Source: Paenibacillus fonticola DSM 21315 (GTDB lineage Bacteria > Bacillota > Bacilli > Paenibacillales > Paenibacillaceae). From it: a stretch of DNA of 64,000 nucleotides. Below the pieces are notes generated by a model, which saw only the letters and a program-made list of their open reading frames with translations, searched no databases and had not been told where the DNA came from. The stretch spans positions 1 through 64,000 of the forward strand of contig NZ_KB907275.1 of assembly GCF_000381905.1 (NCBI RefSeq), read 5' to 3'. The position numbers and the translations under genes were made by a program. Positions 17,677 to 26,155 of the stretch are shown one piece after another (position 1 is the first letter of the stretch; each line of letters begins with the position of its first letter).

Positions 17677-17736
17677 TACTTCGGCCAAGCTTCCGGTACT
17701 TCGGCCAATCTCGCGATACCTCGGCCAATCGATCAA
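17677..17736. repeat. 20-bp tandem array (3 copies)
   Basis: Units beginning TACTTCGGCCAA at 17677, 17697 and 17717, each 20 bp with diverged second halves. It directly follows the 19-bp array but has an unrelated unit. Confidence 0.8.
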
Positions 17737-17772
17737 TTATAAGGGTTCTCCACAAACTCATATCGTCGAGAC

Positions 17773-17880
17773 GACCTAAGTTAATGAGATGATCCAACCA
17801 AGTGAGGTGACCCAGCCAAGTAAGGTGACCCAATCAAGTGAGCTAATCCAACCAAGTGAGGTAACCCAGACGAGATAACC
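17773..17880. repeat. 18-bp tandem array (6 copies)
   Basis: Six 18-bp units at 17773, 17791, 17809, 17827, 17845 and 17863, consensus GAcCCAaCCAAGTGAGGT. Copies are imperfect. The rest of the gap (17881-18180) is AT-rich with several GAAATAGAAGTAATA-like runs and no gene that I can support. Confidence 0.9.
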
Positions 17881-18187
17881 TAAGCGGGATGCAAGGCAGG
17901 ATGAACTAAGTAAGTCATCGGGATGACCAAAATAAGACCATTGGATGTATTTATTTCAGTTCATCATATCCGATTTTATGAAACAGATGGTTTTCAGGTA
18001 ACTAATTACAAGTAGTTTAGCCTAACTAATCAATCAGCTTGATTTTAATAGCATGAAATCCAACTAAACGCGCAAGTCGCATCAGACTTCATATTTTAAA
18101 TACCAACTATACAGTTAAATAAGATTTCAATGGTAAAAGAAATAGAAGTAATAGAAGAAATAATAGAAAAAGTAATAGAATAAGTAA

Positions 18188-18237
18188 TAAAAAAAGACTA
18201 CTCCTCAGATTCAACATAGAATAGAGAAATAGTCTTC
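18188..18237 (-). terminator. Terminator of the galKET operon
   Basis: On the minus strand AAGACTATTTCTC pairs imperfectly with GAGGAGTAGTCTT around a ~20-base loop, followed by seven Ts and ATTAC. It is about 50 bp after the galT stop. Confidence 0.75.
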
Positions 18238-18287
18238 TTGCTAAAAAACCTCTGGAAAATAATTGCATCCCGCAAGCCAAGCGTCAC

Positions 18288-19877
18288 TTACTCGCGATAG
18301 CCTGCGGAGCTGACGAATCTGCGGAAAGCCTCACGGCCCGCAGTTGTTGCCTTGAACACGCCGGCATGCTCCAGAATCGCGGAAAATTTCAATCCGACCT
18401 CATTGCGGAGCAGCGCCTCGGCTTCTTCTGGACTTAGGCCGTGTCCATGCTGAGCCACCAGCCCTTTAATCCAATCTGCATGAACGGCCAGGCCGCATTC
18501 CGGATCGGCGAGCACTTCCTCGTACAGCCCCGCATTTCCGCTTAGAATACCAGCGATTTGTGAAAGCTCCTCCTTCAGCCGTCCAGGAAGAATCGCCAGG
18601 CCCATCACTTCGATCAGGCCAATATTCTCCTTCTTAATGTGGTGCATTTCGCGGTGCGGATGGAATATCCCCTCCGGGTACTCCTCATTGGTCCGGTTGT
18701 TCCGCAGCACGATGTCCATCTCGTAGCTGCCGTCCGCTCCGCGGCGTACAATCGGCGTTACCGTATTGTGCGGAATAGCCTCGCCGTCCGCGTCCGCATC
18801 AGTGAACGCCAGCACATCGGCTGCAGGGTCGGTATAGCTTTTCCACTTCTCGTACAAATCGTCGGCTGCGTCAAGCAGCACAGCAGGATCATGCCCGTTC
18901 AAACGCAGCACGGTCATCGGCCATTTCACGATGGAGACCGTAATCCCCTGGAACGCTTCATGCCGGAATACCGCTTCGGCTGGCGCCTTTTCCAGCGGGA
19001 AAGTATGTTTGCCCCCTTGAAAATGATCATGGGTCAGTATGGACCCCCCGACGATCGGTAGATCAGCGTTGGAGCCAATGAAATAATGCGGAAACTCCGT
19101 CGTAAAATCAAGCAGCCGCCGGAAGGTGTCCCGGGTTAGCTTCATCGGCACATGATCATGATGGAAAACGATACAGTGCTCGTTGTAATACACATATGGC
19201 GAGTACTGGAAAAACCAAGGCTCGTTGTTCAGCTCTAACGGAACTACCCGCAAATTTTGTCTTGCCGGATGGTTGACCCGCCCGGCGTAGCCTACATTTT
19301 CCCGGCATAGCTGGCACTTCGGATACACCGGAGGAGGCAGCAGCTTCGCCATCGCAATCTCCTTTGGACTCTTCTCCGGTTTGGACAGGTTGATCGTTAT
19401 TTCCATCTCACCGTAGGGTGTCGCCTGATTCCAGTAAATATTGTTGGCGACCCGGTCCATACGGATATAATTACTGTCCACAGCCAGCTTATAAAAATCT
19501 TTAGTCGCGGCTTCAATGCCCTGCTCGTTTGCGGTCTGCTTGAAAGCGGCGATTGTCTCCGAAGGACGGGGCATCAATTGGCCCATAATTTTCGCATCCA
19601 GCAAATCGCGATACGTATCGGAGTTATCCGGAATCAGACCGATTTCGAAGCCGTAATCAATCAAAGCATCTAACGGCTCGCGCAGCTCGCCAGGAGATAG
19701 ATCAGCCAAATCCGCAGTCCATGGTTCATCCAGTACAAATAACTCCAGCAGCCGATTGCGCGTATAGTCCATATCCCAGTAATCAAACAATCCATGCTCC
19801 AAACCGTAATGCAACAATCGCTCTATCGCCTGCTGCGCTTCTTGCCTGCTTCTTTCTGTAGCTGCCACAGCAATCAC
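18288..19877 (-). CDS. galT: Galactose-1-phosphate uridylyltransferase, class II
   Basis: A 529-residue enzyme of the long Gram-positive GalT class (E. coli class I is about 350). It swaps UMP between UDP-glucose and galactose-1-phosphate in the Leloir pathway. Landmarks include PYGEMEITINLSKPEKSPKE (about 152-171), YPKCQLCRENVGYAGR with a CxxC (about 188), EHCIVFHHDHVPM (about 233) and GGSILTHDHFQGG (about 279), the His-rich motifs of the nucleotidyl-transfer site. It is the last gene of galK-galE-galT, 3 bp after galE. The start codon lies close behind galE and the reading starts MIAVAATERSRQEAQQ. Confidence 0.95.
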   Translation of the reverse strand: MIAVAATERSRQEAQQAIERLLHYGLEHGLFDYWDMDYTRNRLLELFVLDEPWTADLADLSPGELREPLDALIDYGFEIGLIPDNSDTYRDLLDAKIMGQLMPRPSETIAAFKQTANEQGIEAATKDFYKLAVDSNYIRMDRVANNIYWNQATPYGEMEITINLSKPEKSPKEIAMAKLLPPPVYPKCQLCRENVGYAGRVNHPARQNLRVVPLELNNEPWFFQYSPYVYYNEHCIVFHHDHVPMKLTRDTFRRLLDFTTEFPHYFIGSNADLPIVGGSILTHDHFQGGKHTFPLEKAPAEAVFRHEAFQGITVSIVKWPMTVLRLNGHDPAVLLDAADDLYEKWKSYTDPAADVLAFTDADADGEAIPHNTVTPIVRRGADGSYEMDIVLRNNRTNEEYPEGIFHPHREMHHIKKENIGLIEVMGLAILPGRLKEELSQIAGILSGNAGLYEEVLADPECGLAVHADWIKGLVAQHGHGLSPEEAEALLRNEVGLKFSAILEHAGVFKATTAGREAFRRFVSSAGYRE

Positions 19878-19880
19878 TCC

Positions 19881-20873
19881 TTACTTGAAATCGTCATAGC
19901 CGCCAGGGTTTGCGCTATGCCATGCCCATGCGCTCCGGATAATGTTATCCAGGCTGCTTCTGGAAGGCTGCCATTTAAGAATGGATCTGGCCTTATCCGA
20001 AGAAGCAATCAGCACTCCTGGATCGCCGGCCCGTCTTGGACTAATAACAACCGGAAAATCACGCCCCGTCACTTCACGTACTTGCGCAATAACCTCCTTG
20101 ACCGAGAAGCCTTGTCCATTCCCCAAATTGAACACGTTGCTCTCCCCGCCGCCGATCAGATGCTCGACCGCCAGCAAATGGGCATCGGCCAGATCGCTGA
20201 CATGAATATAATCACGAATACATGTGCCATCCGGCGTATTGTAATCGTCGCCGAATACGGAGATAGAAGGCCGCTGTCCTAATGCCGTCTGTAATATAAG
20301 CGGAATAAGATGACTTTCCGGACGATGGTCTTCGCCAATCCGCCCGCTCTCATGTGCGCCGGCAGCATTAAAGTACCGCAAAGAAACATACTTAATCCCA
20401 AGCACCTGATCGAACCAGCTGATCATCCGCTCCATCGTCAGCTTCGTCTCGCCGTACACGTTCGTCGGACGGGTCAGATCGCTTTCCTCAATCGGCACTT
20501 TTTCAGGTTCGCCGTAAGTAGCTGCCGTAGAGGAGAAGACAATGCGGCGGACATTTGCAGCATCCATTGCTTCAAGCAGGCAGAGCGTGCCGTATACGTT
20601 GTTATCATAATATTTGACAGGGTTCTGCATACTCTCGCCAACAAGTGAGTTCGCTGCGAAATGAATGACCGCTTCAATCTCATTTTCCGCGAACAGTTTC
20701 GCCAACAGCGCCTTATCCCTTAAGTCGCCTTCATACAATTTACCGCCAAGCAGTGCCTCACGATGTCCTGACTGCAGGTTGTCAATTACAACAACTTCTT
20801 TCCCCCGTTCAAGCAGCTCCGCTACCGTATGGGATCCAATATACCCGGCTCCGCCAGTCACCAAAATCGCCAT
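19881..20873 (-). CDS. galE: UDP-glucose 4-epimerase
   Basis: A 330-residue NAD-dependent short-chain epimerase/dehydratase. It has the Rossmann motif VTGGAGYIGSHTV at the N-terminus, the catalytic SSTAATYGEP (about 123) and YxxxK in YGETK (about 149-153), and the sugar-binding FNAAGAHESGRIGE region (about 178). It interconverts UDP-galactose and UDP-glucose, completing the Leloir cycle. Only one base separates it from galK and three from galT, so the three form one transcript. Confidence 0.97.
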   Translation of the reverse strand: MAILVTGGAGYIGSHTVAELLERGKEVVVIDNLQSGHREALLGGKLYEGDLRDKALLAKLFAENEIEAVIHFAANSLVGESMQNPVKYYDNNVYGTLCLLEAMDAANVRRIVFSSTAATYGEPEKVPIEESDLTRPTNVYGETKLTMERMISWFDQVLGIKYVSLRYFNAAGAHESGRIGEDHRPESHLIPLILQTALGQRPSISVFGDDYNTPDGTCIRDYIHVSDLADAHLLAVEHLIGGGESNVFNLGNGQGFSVKEVIAQVREVTGRDFPVVISPRRAGDPGVLIASSDKARSILKWQPSRSSLDNIIRSAWAWHSANPGGYDDFK

Positions 20874-20874
20874 T

Positions 20875-22053
20875 TTAATTCTCCTCCTTTATTTCATGCA
20901 CTCCATGTCCTACCCCGCATACATAGAACTCTGCTTCAAGGCCTGTTCGCCGGCGATATGCGTCGCCTACTTGATCCACGAATGACGCTACCGCATCCTC
21001 ATGAACTAGAGAAACCGTACAGCCGCCAAATCCCGCTCCCGTCATCCGCGAGCCAAGGGTTCCCTCGATTTGCCGGGCTTCCTCCACCATCACATCCAAC
21101 TCTGTGCAGCTCACCTCATACAAATCGCGGAGCGAATCATGCGATGCATTCATCAGTTCGCCGAAGCGGTGCAAATCATTTGCTTTCAACGCCTCTACGG
21201 ACGCCAACACTCTGGCGTTTTCTTCGATCACGTGCTTGGCCCGGTTCAGCAGCACCCGATTGTCAAACACCGTCTCCAGTTGCCTTAGGCGCTCGGGCTG
21301 CAGATGAGCCAAGTACTGCAGCTTCGGCTCGTGAGCCTGCAGCAGGCTAAGCGCTTCATCACACTGTGAACGGCGCTCGTTATATTTGGAATCGACCAGC
21401 CCTCTCCGCTTGTTCGTATTGCCAATGACCAGCTTATACAATCCTGTGCGGAAGGGCACGAGCTCATATTCAAGCGTGTCGCACATTAGCAATATCGCAT
21501 GGTCCTTCGCCCCGTTTGCAACAGCAAATTGATCCATAATTCCACTGTTCACGCCTACGTAGTGATTTTCGGCTCTTTGGGACAATCTGGCAATTTCCAC
21601 CTTATCCTGCTCTTTTCCCTCCATCACCAGCAGAGCAAAGGCAGTGACCACTTCAAGCGAGGCGGACGATGAAAGTCCGGCTCCGTTCGGAATTTCCCCG
21701 TAATACAGAAGGTCATAGCCGCTTGTCAGCGGGATGTCAAGCTTGCCAAGCTCCGAGATGACGCCGATCGGATAATCAACCCACTCCCCACCTTTGGAAC
21801 GCCCCAGCTCGCCGAGATCATATTCAACCACGTATGGAAAATTGTCCGATGCAAATGTTACTTTCCGATCCCCCCGGCGGCGTACGGCAAGCGTCGTTCC
21901 GAATTCCAACGCAGCCGGGAGGACGTAGCCTCCGTTATAATCGATATGCTCCCCGATCAGATTAACCCGTCCTGGTGCATTAAATATAAAAATGTTCTCC
22001 TGACTGTCCCCATAACGCGATTGGAACAGCTGCTCTATTTCCTGTTTCTTCAT
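20875..22053 (-). CDS. galK: Galactokinase
   Basis: A 392-residue GHMP kinase that phosphorylates galactose at C1. The family signatures are all present: GRVNLIGEHIDYNGGYVLP (galactokinase signature, about 28-46), the ATP loop PNGAGLSSSASLEV (about 122-135) and the C-terminal GSRMTGAGFGGCTVSLV (about 340-356). GGGGTGG is seven bases before the ATG. It leads the galKET operon and is divergent from an AraC-type regulator, which probably controls it. Confidence 0.97.
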   Translation of the reverse strand: MKKQEIEQLFQSRYGDSQENIFIFNAPGRVNLIGEHIDYNGGYVLPAALEFGTTLAVRRRGDRKVTFASDNFPYVVEYDLGELGRSKGGEWVDYPIGVISELGKLDIPLTSGYDLLYYGEIPNGAGLSSSASLEVVTAFALLVMEGKEQDKVEIARLSQRAENHYVGVNSGIMDQFAVANGAKDHAILLMCDTLEYELVPFRTGLYKLVIGNTNKRRGLVDSKYNERRSQCDEALSLLQAHEPKLQYLAHLQPERLRQLETVFDNRVLLNRAKHVIEENARVLASVEALKANDLHRFGELMNASHDSLRDLYEVSCTELDVMVEEARQIEGTLGSRMTGAGFGGCTVSLVHEDAVASFVDQVGDAYRRRTGLEAEFYVCGVGHGVHEIKEEN

Positions 22054-22224
22054 CCAAAGTCCACCCCATCTTCATGGCATATTCTTTTCTTGCTTTTAGT
22101 ATAAGTACTCCGCTTCAATTTGATAATGTATGTATGCGAGTTTTGTATGGATAAATATGACCTTCCAAGGTAAAATATAGTTAGCCGGACTTAACCGGAC
22201 CCACTCTTCAAGGAGGCTTACATC

Positions 22225-23076
22225 TTGTTACAAGAAACATACAGCGCAGCTGCCAACCCCGAAGTGTTTGATGAAAGCGACCTGCACATTTTGTTTGCCG
22301 GCGAAAGCCAGACCCGCTCCGACCACCGGGTCGGCCCTAAAGTATACGACTATTATTTACTTCACTATGTCGAGTCAGGAACCGGCCGGTTTCAGACGGA
22401 GTATGCATTATATGAACTACAGGCGGGAGACGGCTTTCTCATCCACCCGAATCAACTGGTCAGTTACGCTTCGGACATAAATACGCCGTGGCGTTACCGC
22501 TGGATTGCATTTACCGGAAAAAAGGTCCCGGAGCTGCTCGCCCGTGCCGGCCTGACTCCGCAGCACCCCGTTATTCACACCCCTGCGGACAGCGGCATCC
22601 CTCATCATCTTCTGTCTGTATTGCAATCCTTTAGAAGCAAGAAGCCGAGTTCACATCTATATTCTATTGGCTGCTTGCATCTCATTATGGCAGAAGCGGA
22701 AGATTCCCACCTGAAGGAATCAACGCTGCCTTCCGGCGAATCAGCGGTCCAAAAAATCGTCAAACAGATGATCCATTATATTTCCAGTCAATATGCCCAT
22801 CATGTATCGATTGAAGAGATGTGTGCAAGTCTCGGATATAACCGGGCTTATTTGTCGCGCATATTTAAAAAAGAAACCGGACTAACCCCTGTGACGTATT
22901 TGCTGAAACTGCGCATCGACAAGTCCCGTCAATTGCTGCGCGAGCGGCCGGAACTGTCCATCGAACAGATTTCTTCCTCTGTCGGTTTAAATGACGCTCT
23001 TTATTTCTCGCGGCAGTTCCGCCGTTTTCACGGGCAATCGCCAAGCGAATACCGGAAAAGCGCCTCAGGAAAATAA
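22225..23076 (+). CDS. AraC-family transcriptional regulator
   Basis: A 283-residue regulator starting at TTG (22225) with AGGAGG eight bases upstream. The N-terminal half is a cupin-like sugar-sensing domain (about 15-140; DYYLLHYVESGTGRF, GDGFLIHPNQLVSY). The C-terminal ~100 residues hold the two helix-turn-helix motifs (SIEEMCASLGYNRAYLSRIF, KKETGLTPVTYL and LSIEQISSSVGLNDALYF). It is of the MsmR/RafR-like type that activates sugar-use genes. It faces galK across a 171-bp gap, so a role as galactose activator of galKET is likely but inferred. A TATACT-like -10 for galK is visible at about 22099, with a poor -35, as expected for an activated promoter. Confidence 0.88.
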   Translation: MLQETYSAAANPEVFDESDLHILFAGESQTRSDHRVGPKVYDYYLLHYVESGTGRFQTEYALYELQAGDGFLIHPNQLVSYASDINTPWRYRWIAFTGKKVPELLARAGLTPQHPVIHTPADSGIPHHLLSVLQSFRSKKPSSHLYSIGCLHLIMAEAEDSHLKESTLPSGESAVQKIVKQMIHYISSQYAHHVSIEEMCASLGYNRAYLSRIFKKETGLTPVTYLLKLRIDKSRQLLRERPELSIEQISSSVGLNDALYFSRQFRRFHGQSPSEYRKSASGK

Positions 23077-23090
23077 AAGGCTCTCCGCAA

Positions 23091-23135
23091 AAATAAAAAG
23101 CTGTCTCCAGTAGTGAAATGCTACTCAGAGACAGC
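23091..23135 (-). terminator. Terminator of the aldo/keto reductase gene
   Basis: GCTGTCTC-c-AGTAG pairs with CTACT-c-AGAGACAGC around a 7-base loop, followed on the minus strand by TTTTTATTTTTGC. The araC-type gene on the other strand ends 15 bp from it and may share the hairpin. Confidence 0.9.
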
Positions 23136-23152
23136 CTGGTCCTTGCTGCAAA

Positions 23153-24157
23153 TTAATGATCACCGTGGCTATGCAAAATAGTCTCGATCCGGTTCAATTC
23201 CTCCTCGGTGAAATCCAGTTTGTTTAATGCCTGTACGTTTTCTTCGATTTGACTGACGCGGCTGGCGCCGATCAATGCGGAGGTCACTTTTCCTCCGCGC
23301 AGCACCCAGGCTAGCGCGAATTGAGCCAGACTCTGCCCCCGCGCAGCTGCCATCTGATTGAGCGCCCGCACCTTGCGCAGCATTTCAGGCGTAATCTGCG
23401 CTTCCTGCAAAGCGCCAGTCGGATTTTTGGCCCGGGAATCCTCCGGGATTCCGTTCAAATATTTGTTCGTTAAGAGCCCCTGCGCGAGCGGACAGAAGGC
23501 GATGCTGCCTACGCCGTTCTCTTCCAGAACATTCTGCAGTCCATCCTCAATCCAACGATCCAGCATCGAATAATTTGGCTGATGAATGAGCAGAGGTGTG
23601 CCGAGCTGCTTCAGAATCGCCACCGCTTCCTTCGTTTGTTCAGCCGAATAGCTTGAAATCCCGACATACAGCGCCTTGCCGGAGCGGACAATTTGGTCCA
23701 GCGCCATCATCGTTTCTTCAAGCGGTGTGTCAGGATCAAAACGATGCGAGTAAAAAATATCTACATAATCCAATCCCATGCGCTTAAGACTTTGATCCAG
23801 ACTGGAAATTAAGTATTTACGCGAACCCCATTCGCCGTAAGGACCCGGCCACATATAGTAGCCAGCTTTAGAGGAAATAACCAATTCATCGCGATAGGAA
23901 GCCAGATCCTTTTTCAGAATTGCCCCGAACATCTCTTCCGCAGACCCTGGAGGCGGCCCGTAATTGTTTGCCAAATCGAAATGAGTAATACCAAGATCAA
24001 AAGCTCTGCGAATCATCTCCCGGCCATTTTCAAACGTGTTCACTCCGCCAAAATTATGCCACAGCCCCAGCGATATGGCCGGAAGCTTAAGGCCGGAACG
24101 GCCCACACGGTTATATATCATTGACTCGTAGCGGTCTTCATTAGCAATATATGCCAT
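23153..24157 (-). CDS. Aldo/keto reductase (YghZ/L-glyceraldehyde-3-phosphate reductase type)
   Basis: A 334-residue NADPH-dependent oxidoreductase with an (alpha/beta)8 barrel. Catalytic residues are seen as Asp and Tyr in FDLANNYGPPPGSAEE (about 60-75), Lys in VISSKAGYYMWPGPYGEWGS (about 93) and His in DIFYSHRFDPDTPLEE (about 138). The WPGPYGEWGSRKYL segment is characteristic of the YghZ/Kv-beta-like group, which reduces methylglyoxal and L-glyceraldehyde-3-phosphate in E. coli. GTAGGGG is six bases before the ATG. Monocistronic. The substrate in this organism is unknown. Confidence 0.92.
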   Translation of the reverse strand: MAYIANEDRYESMIYNRVGRSGLKLPAISLGLWHNFGGVNTFENGREMIRRAFDLGITHFDLANNYGPPPGSAEEMFGAILKKDLASYRDELVISSKAGYYMWPGPYGEWGSRKYLISSLDQSLKRMGLDYVDIFYSHRFDPDTPLEETMMALDQIVRSGKALYVGISSYSAEQTKEAVAILKQLGTPLLIHQPNYSMLDRWIEDGLQNVLEENGVGSIAFCPLAQGLLTNKYLNGIPEDSRAKNPTGALQEAQITPEMLRKVRALNQMAAARGQSLAQFALAWVLRGGKVTSALIGASRVSQIEENVQALNKLDFTEEELNRIETILHSHGDH

Positions 24158-24255
24158 CTAGTTCCCCTACCTTCCGGAATAAATTAGCTTTCGCAAAATA
24201 TCATATCTCGTTCAATTCCCTTTGGCAAGAAAGAAGAAAACGGTTACCTCTCTAG

Positions 24256-25032
24256 TCACTCCCCCTCAAAGGGGCCTTCTGTCAGGAGCGACTTTACTTC
24301 GCCAAGCACAGCGCCAATCGGTTCCGTAATAATTAAATCCGCCCGGCTATCGTACGCGGTCGCCGAAGCATTTAACAGCACGGTTTGTTTGCCGCGAAAG
24401 TATGTAACCAGATGAGCCGCAGGCTGAACTGTTAAAGATGTGCCGCCGATGAGCAGCAAATCAGCCTCGCTGATCGCCTGCACCGTATTTTCAATAACAT
24501 CGTTATCCAAATTTTCTCCATACAAGACGACATCAGGCTTGACGGTCCCGCCGCAGGCTTTACATCTTGGCACCGTCTCCGTCATAACCATAATGTCCTC
24601 CAGGCTATGAAAACGGCTGCAGCTCATGCAATAATTCCGGTGGATGGAACCGTGCAGTTCCAGCACTTTGCGGCTTCCAGCCTTTTGGTGGAGCCCGTCG
24701 ATATTTTGCGTTATGACGGCATCCAGCTTGCCCTCCGCCTCCAGCCAGGCCAAAAATCGATGTGCCGGATTCGGCTCGGCATGAAGATGAATCATTTTCG
24801 TCTTGTAAAAGTCGTAAAATACTTCCGGATGGCGGTCAAAAAACGGCCTGCTCAATATTTCCTCCGGCGAATAAGGGGAGGATTTCTCCTGCTGATAAAT
24901 TCCTGCGGCTGAACGAAAATCGGGAATGCCGCTTTCCGTTGAAATGCCCGCCCCGCCGAAAAATACAATTTTCCGGCTTTCGTTCACCCATGCTGCCAAC
25001 GTCTCGACTTTACTATTTTTCAATCGATTCAT
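24256..25032 (-). CDS. Sir2-family NAD-dependent protein deacylase
   Basis: A 258-residue sirtuin. It has the NAD-binding motif GGAGISTESGIPDFRS (about 26-41), TQNIDGLHQKAG with the catalytic His in ELHGS (about 105-130), and the zinc module CMSCSRF...CKACGG with four cysteines. It removes acyl groups from lysines using NAD, releasing nicotinamide. Its length and motif set match bacterial CobB/SrtN. It overlaps the upstream HAD gene by four bases (ATGA), so both are co-translated; this pairing does not by itself reveal a substrate. Confidence 0.94.
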   Translation of the reverse strand: MNRLKNSKVETLAAWVNESRKIVFFGGAGISTESGIPDFRSAAGIYQQEKSSPYSPEEILSRPFFDRHPEVFYDFYKTKMIHLHAEPNPAHRFLAWLEAEGKLDAVITQNIDGLHQKAGSRKVLELHGSIHRNYCMSCSRFHSLEDIMVMTETVPRCKACGGTVKPDVVLYGENLDNDVIENTVQAISEADLLLIGGTSLTVQPAAHLVTYFRGKQTVLLNASATAYDSRADLIITEPIGAVLGEVKSLLTEGPFEGE

Positions 25033-25841
25033 GCCTCCTCAACCACTTGTATTTCCGAAAAACTACGAATAATTACATCCGCATCGAGCAAATAAGCTTC
25101 TCCGCCGCCTTCAGGGGCAAGCCCGATTGCCAACTGGACACCTGCCTGCTTCCCCATCTGCATATCCCCGTTGCTGTCTCCGACGACGACAGCCTCTTCC
25201 GGCAGGATGCCCAGCTCCTGACAGGCAAGTAAGGCCATGTCGGGAAAAGGCTTGCCGATGCTCACGCGATCTCTGCCGATGACAGCACCGAAATAATGCT
25301 CGATGCCCATCCAGCTCAAGTGCTCCCGGGCTGCTGCCGTCGTATCTGACGTCACGACAGCAAGCTGGATTCCCTGCTCTTTGCAAGCCGTTAAAAAGCT
25401 GGAAAGCCCCGGCATCGGCCTAGCATTTCGCCGCCGCTTCAGTTCAATCATCGCTGAGGAGCTGAACTGCCTGACCTGCATCAGCGCTTCATTCCAGGGA
25501 ACTCCCGCCGCATAAAGCTGCCAGGCAAGCAGTGCCGTAACTTCCTCCTCGCTCCCCATTGCAAGGGGGCCCGCCTTGTCGTAGTCGGCAAGCTGCTGCT
25601 GTTCATCAAGCTTTAGCCCCAGTAAGGCAGAACGGCTGCCAATACGCTCGGCTCCGATCAGTTCCAAATGACTATCCAGCAAATCCAATAGCGTTACTGC
25701 CCATTCGCCCCAGAGAGCCATAAAGTCGAGCAGTGTCCCATCCTTATCCAACAATATTCCCCGGCAGGACACCTTGTGCCTGCCTGCTTGTACACCCGGC
25801 ATACTCCTAATCCCCGCCCCTGTTTGGAATAGTTCATTCAT
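25029..25841 (-). CDS. HAD-superfamily phosphatase
   Basis: A 270-residue haloacid-dehalogenase hydrolase. Motif I is LLDKDGTLLDF (about 31-41) with the Asp nucleophile, motif II is VVTSDTTAAA (about 157), the Lys is in GRDRVSIGKPFPDM (about 188-201) and motif IV is VVGDSNGDMQMG (about 216-227). A helical cap lies between 60 and 140, as in phosphoglycolate phosphatase-like enzymes. The ATG at 25841 has no clear ribosome site; an in-frame ATG at 25802 with AGGAG only one base away is an alternative, so the first ~13 residues are uncertain. It is co-translated with the sirtuin gene downstream. Confidence 0.85.
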   Translation of the reverse strand: MNELFQTGAGIRSMPGVQAGRHKVSCRGILLDKDGTLLDFMALWGEWAVTLLDLLDSHLELIGAERIGSRSALLGLKLDEQQQLADYDKAGPLAMGSEEEVTALLAWQLYAAGVPWNEALMQVRQFSSSAMIELKRRRNARPMPGLSSFLTACKEQGIQLAVVTSDTTAAAREHLSWMGIEHYFGAVIGRDRVSIGKPFPDMALLACQELGILPEEAVVVGDSNGDMQMGKQAGVQLAIGLAPEGGGEAYLLDADVIIRSFSEIQVVEEA

Positions 25842-25954
25842 ATTGCGGTCTAAAATCTCTCTAACTGTTATTGTAACCCCAAACGATGAGAGGTTACAAA
25901 ACCAGCACCTGACCTATACTTGATTATTCAACAGTTTGCCACAGATATGGAGAC

Positions 25955-25968
25955 TGATAGCGTTTTCC
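25955..25968. promoter_or_regulatory. Candidate CcpA cre site
   Basis: TGATAGCGTTTTCC matches the cre pattern TGnnAnCGnTnnCA at all fixed positions except the last. It lies between the divergent HAD gene (start 25841) and the acyltransferase gene (start 26156), in a 314-bp gap with no other gene. It could impose glucose repression, given the full PTS/HPr system in the window. Confidence 0.45.
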
Positions 25969-25970
25969 CT

Positions 25971-25986
25971 CGTGATAAAAATCACA
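25971..25986. promoter_or_regulatory. Candidate CRP/FNR-type palindrome
   Basis: CGTGATAAAAATCACA is a near-perfect match to TGTGA-N6-TCACA, the box of CRP/FNR-family regulators, including Bacillus Fnr. It sits two bases after the cre-like site and about 170 bp upstream of the acyltransferase start. The rest of this gap is AT-rich with repeated TGATTA/TGATAAT words and no other clear signal. Confidence 0.4.
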
Positions 25987-26155
25987 TGTGCTGCTATTAA
26001 AATGAAGTACCTTTAAACATAGATGGAATACTTAAAATTTTGAATGATAATGAAGCTGATGATTACCAATGATTACTAATGATTTAATTACGATTCTATC
26101 AATTAATTTCGTCACTTTTCATTCCAGAACATGCGTGGTTGAGGGAGGATGCGTC

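Noticed and set aside
17495..17833. 112-codon minus-strand frame over the tandem arrays
   Set aside because: It is open only because the arrays have 18- to 20-bp units; low complexity, no ribosome site, no family.
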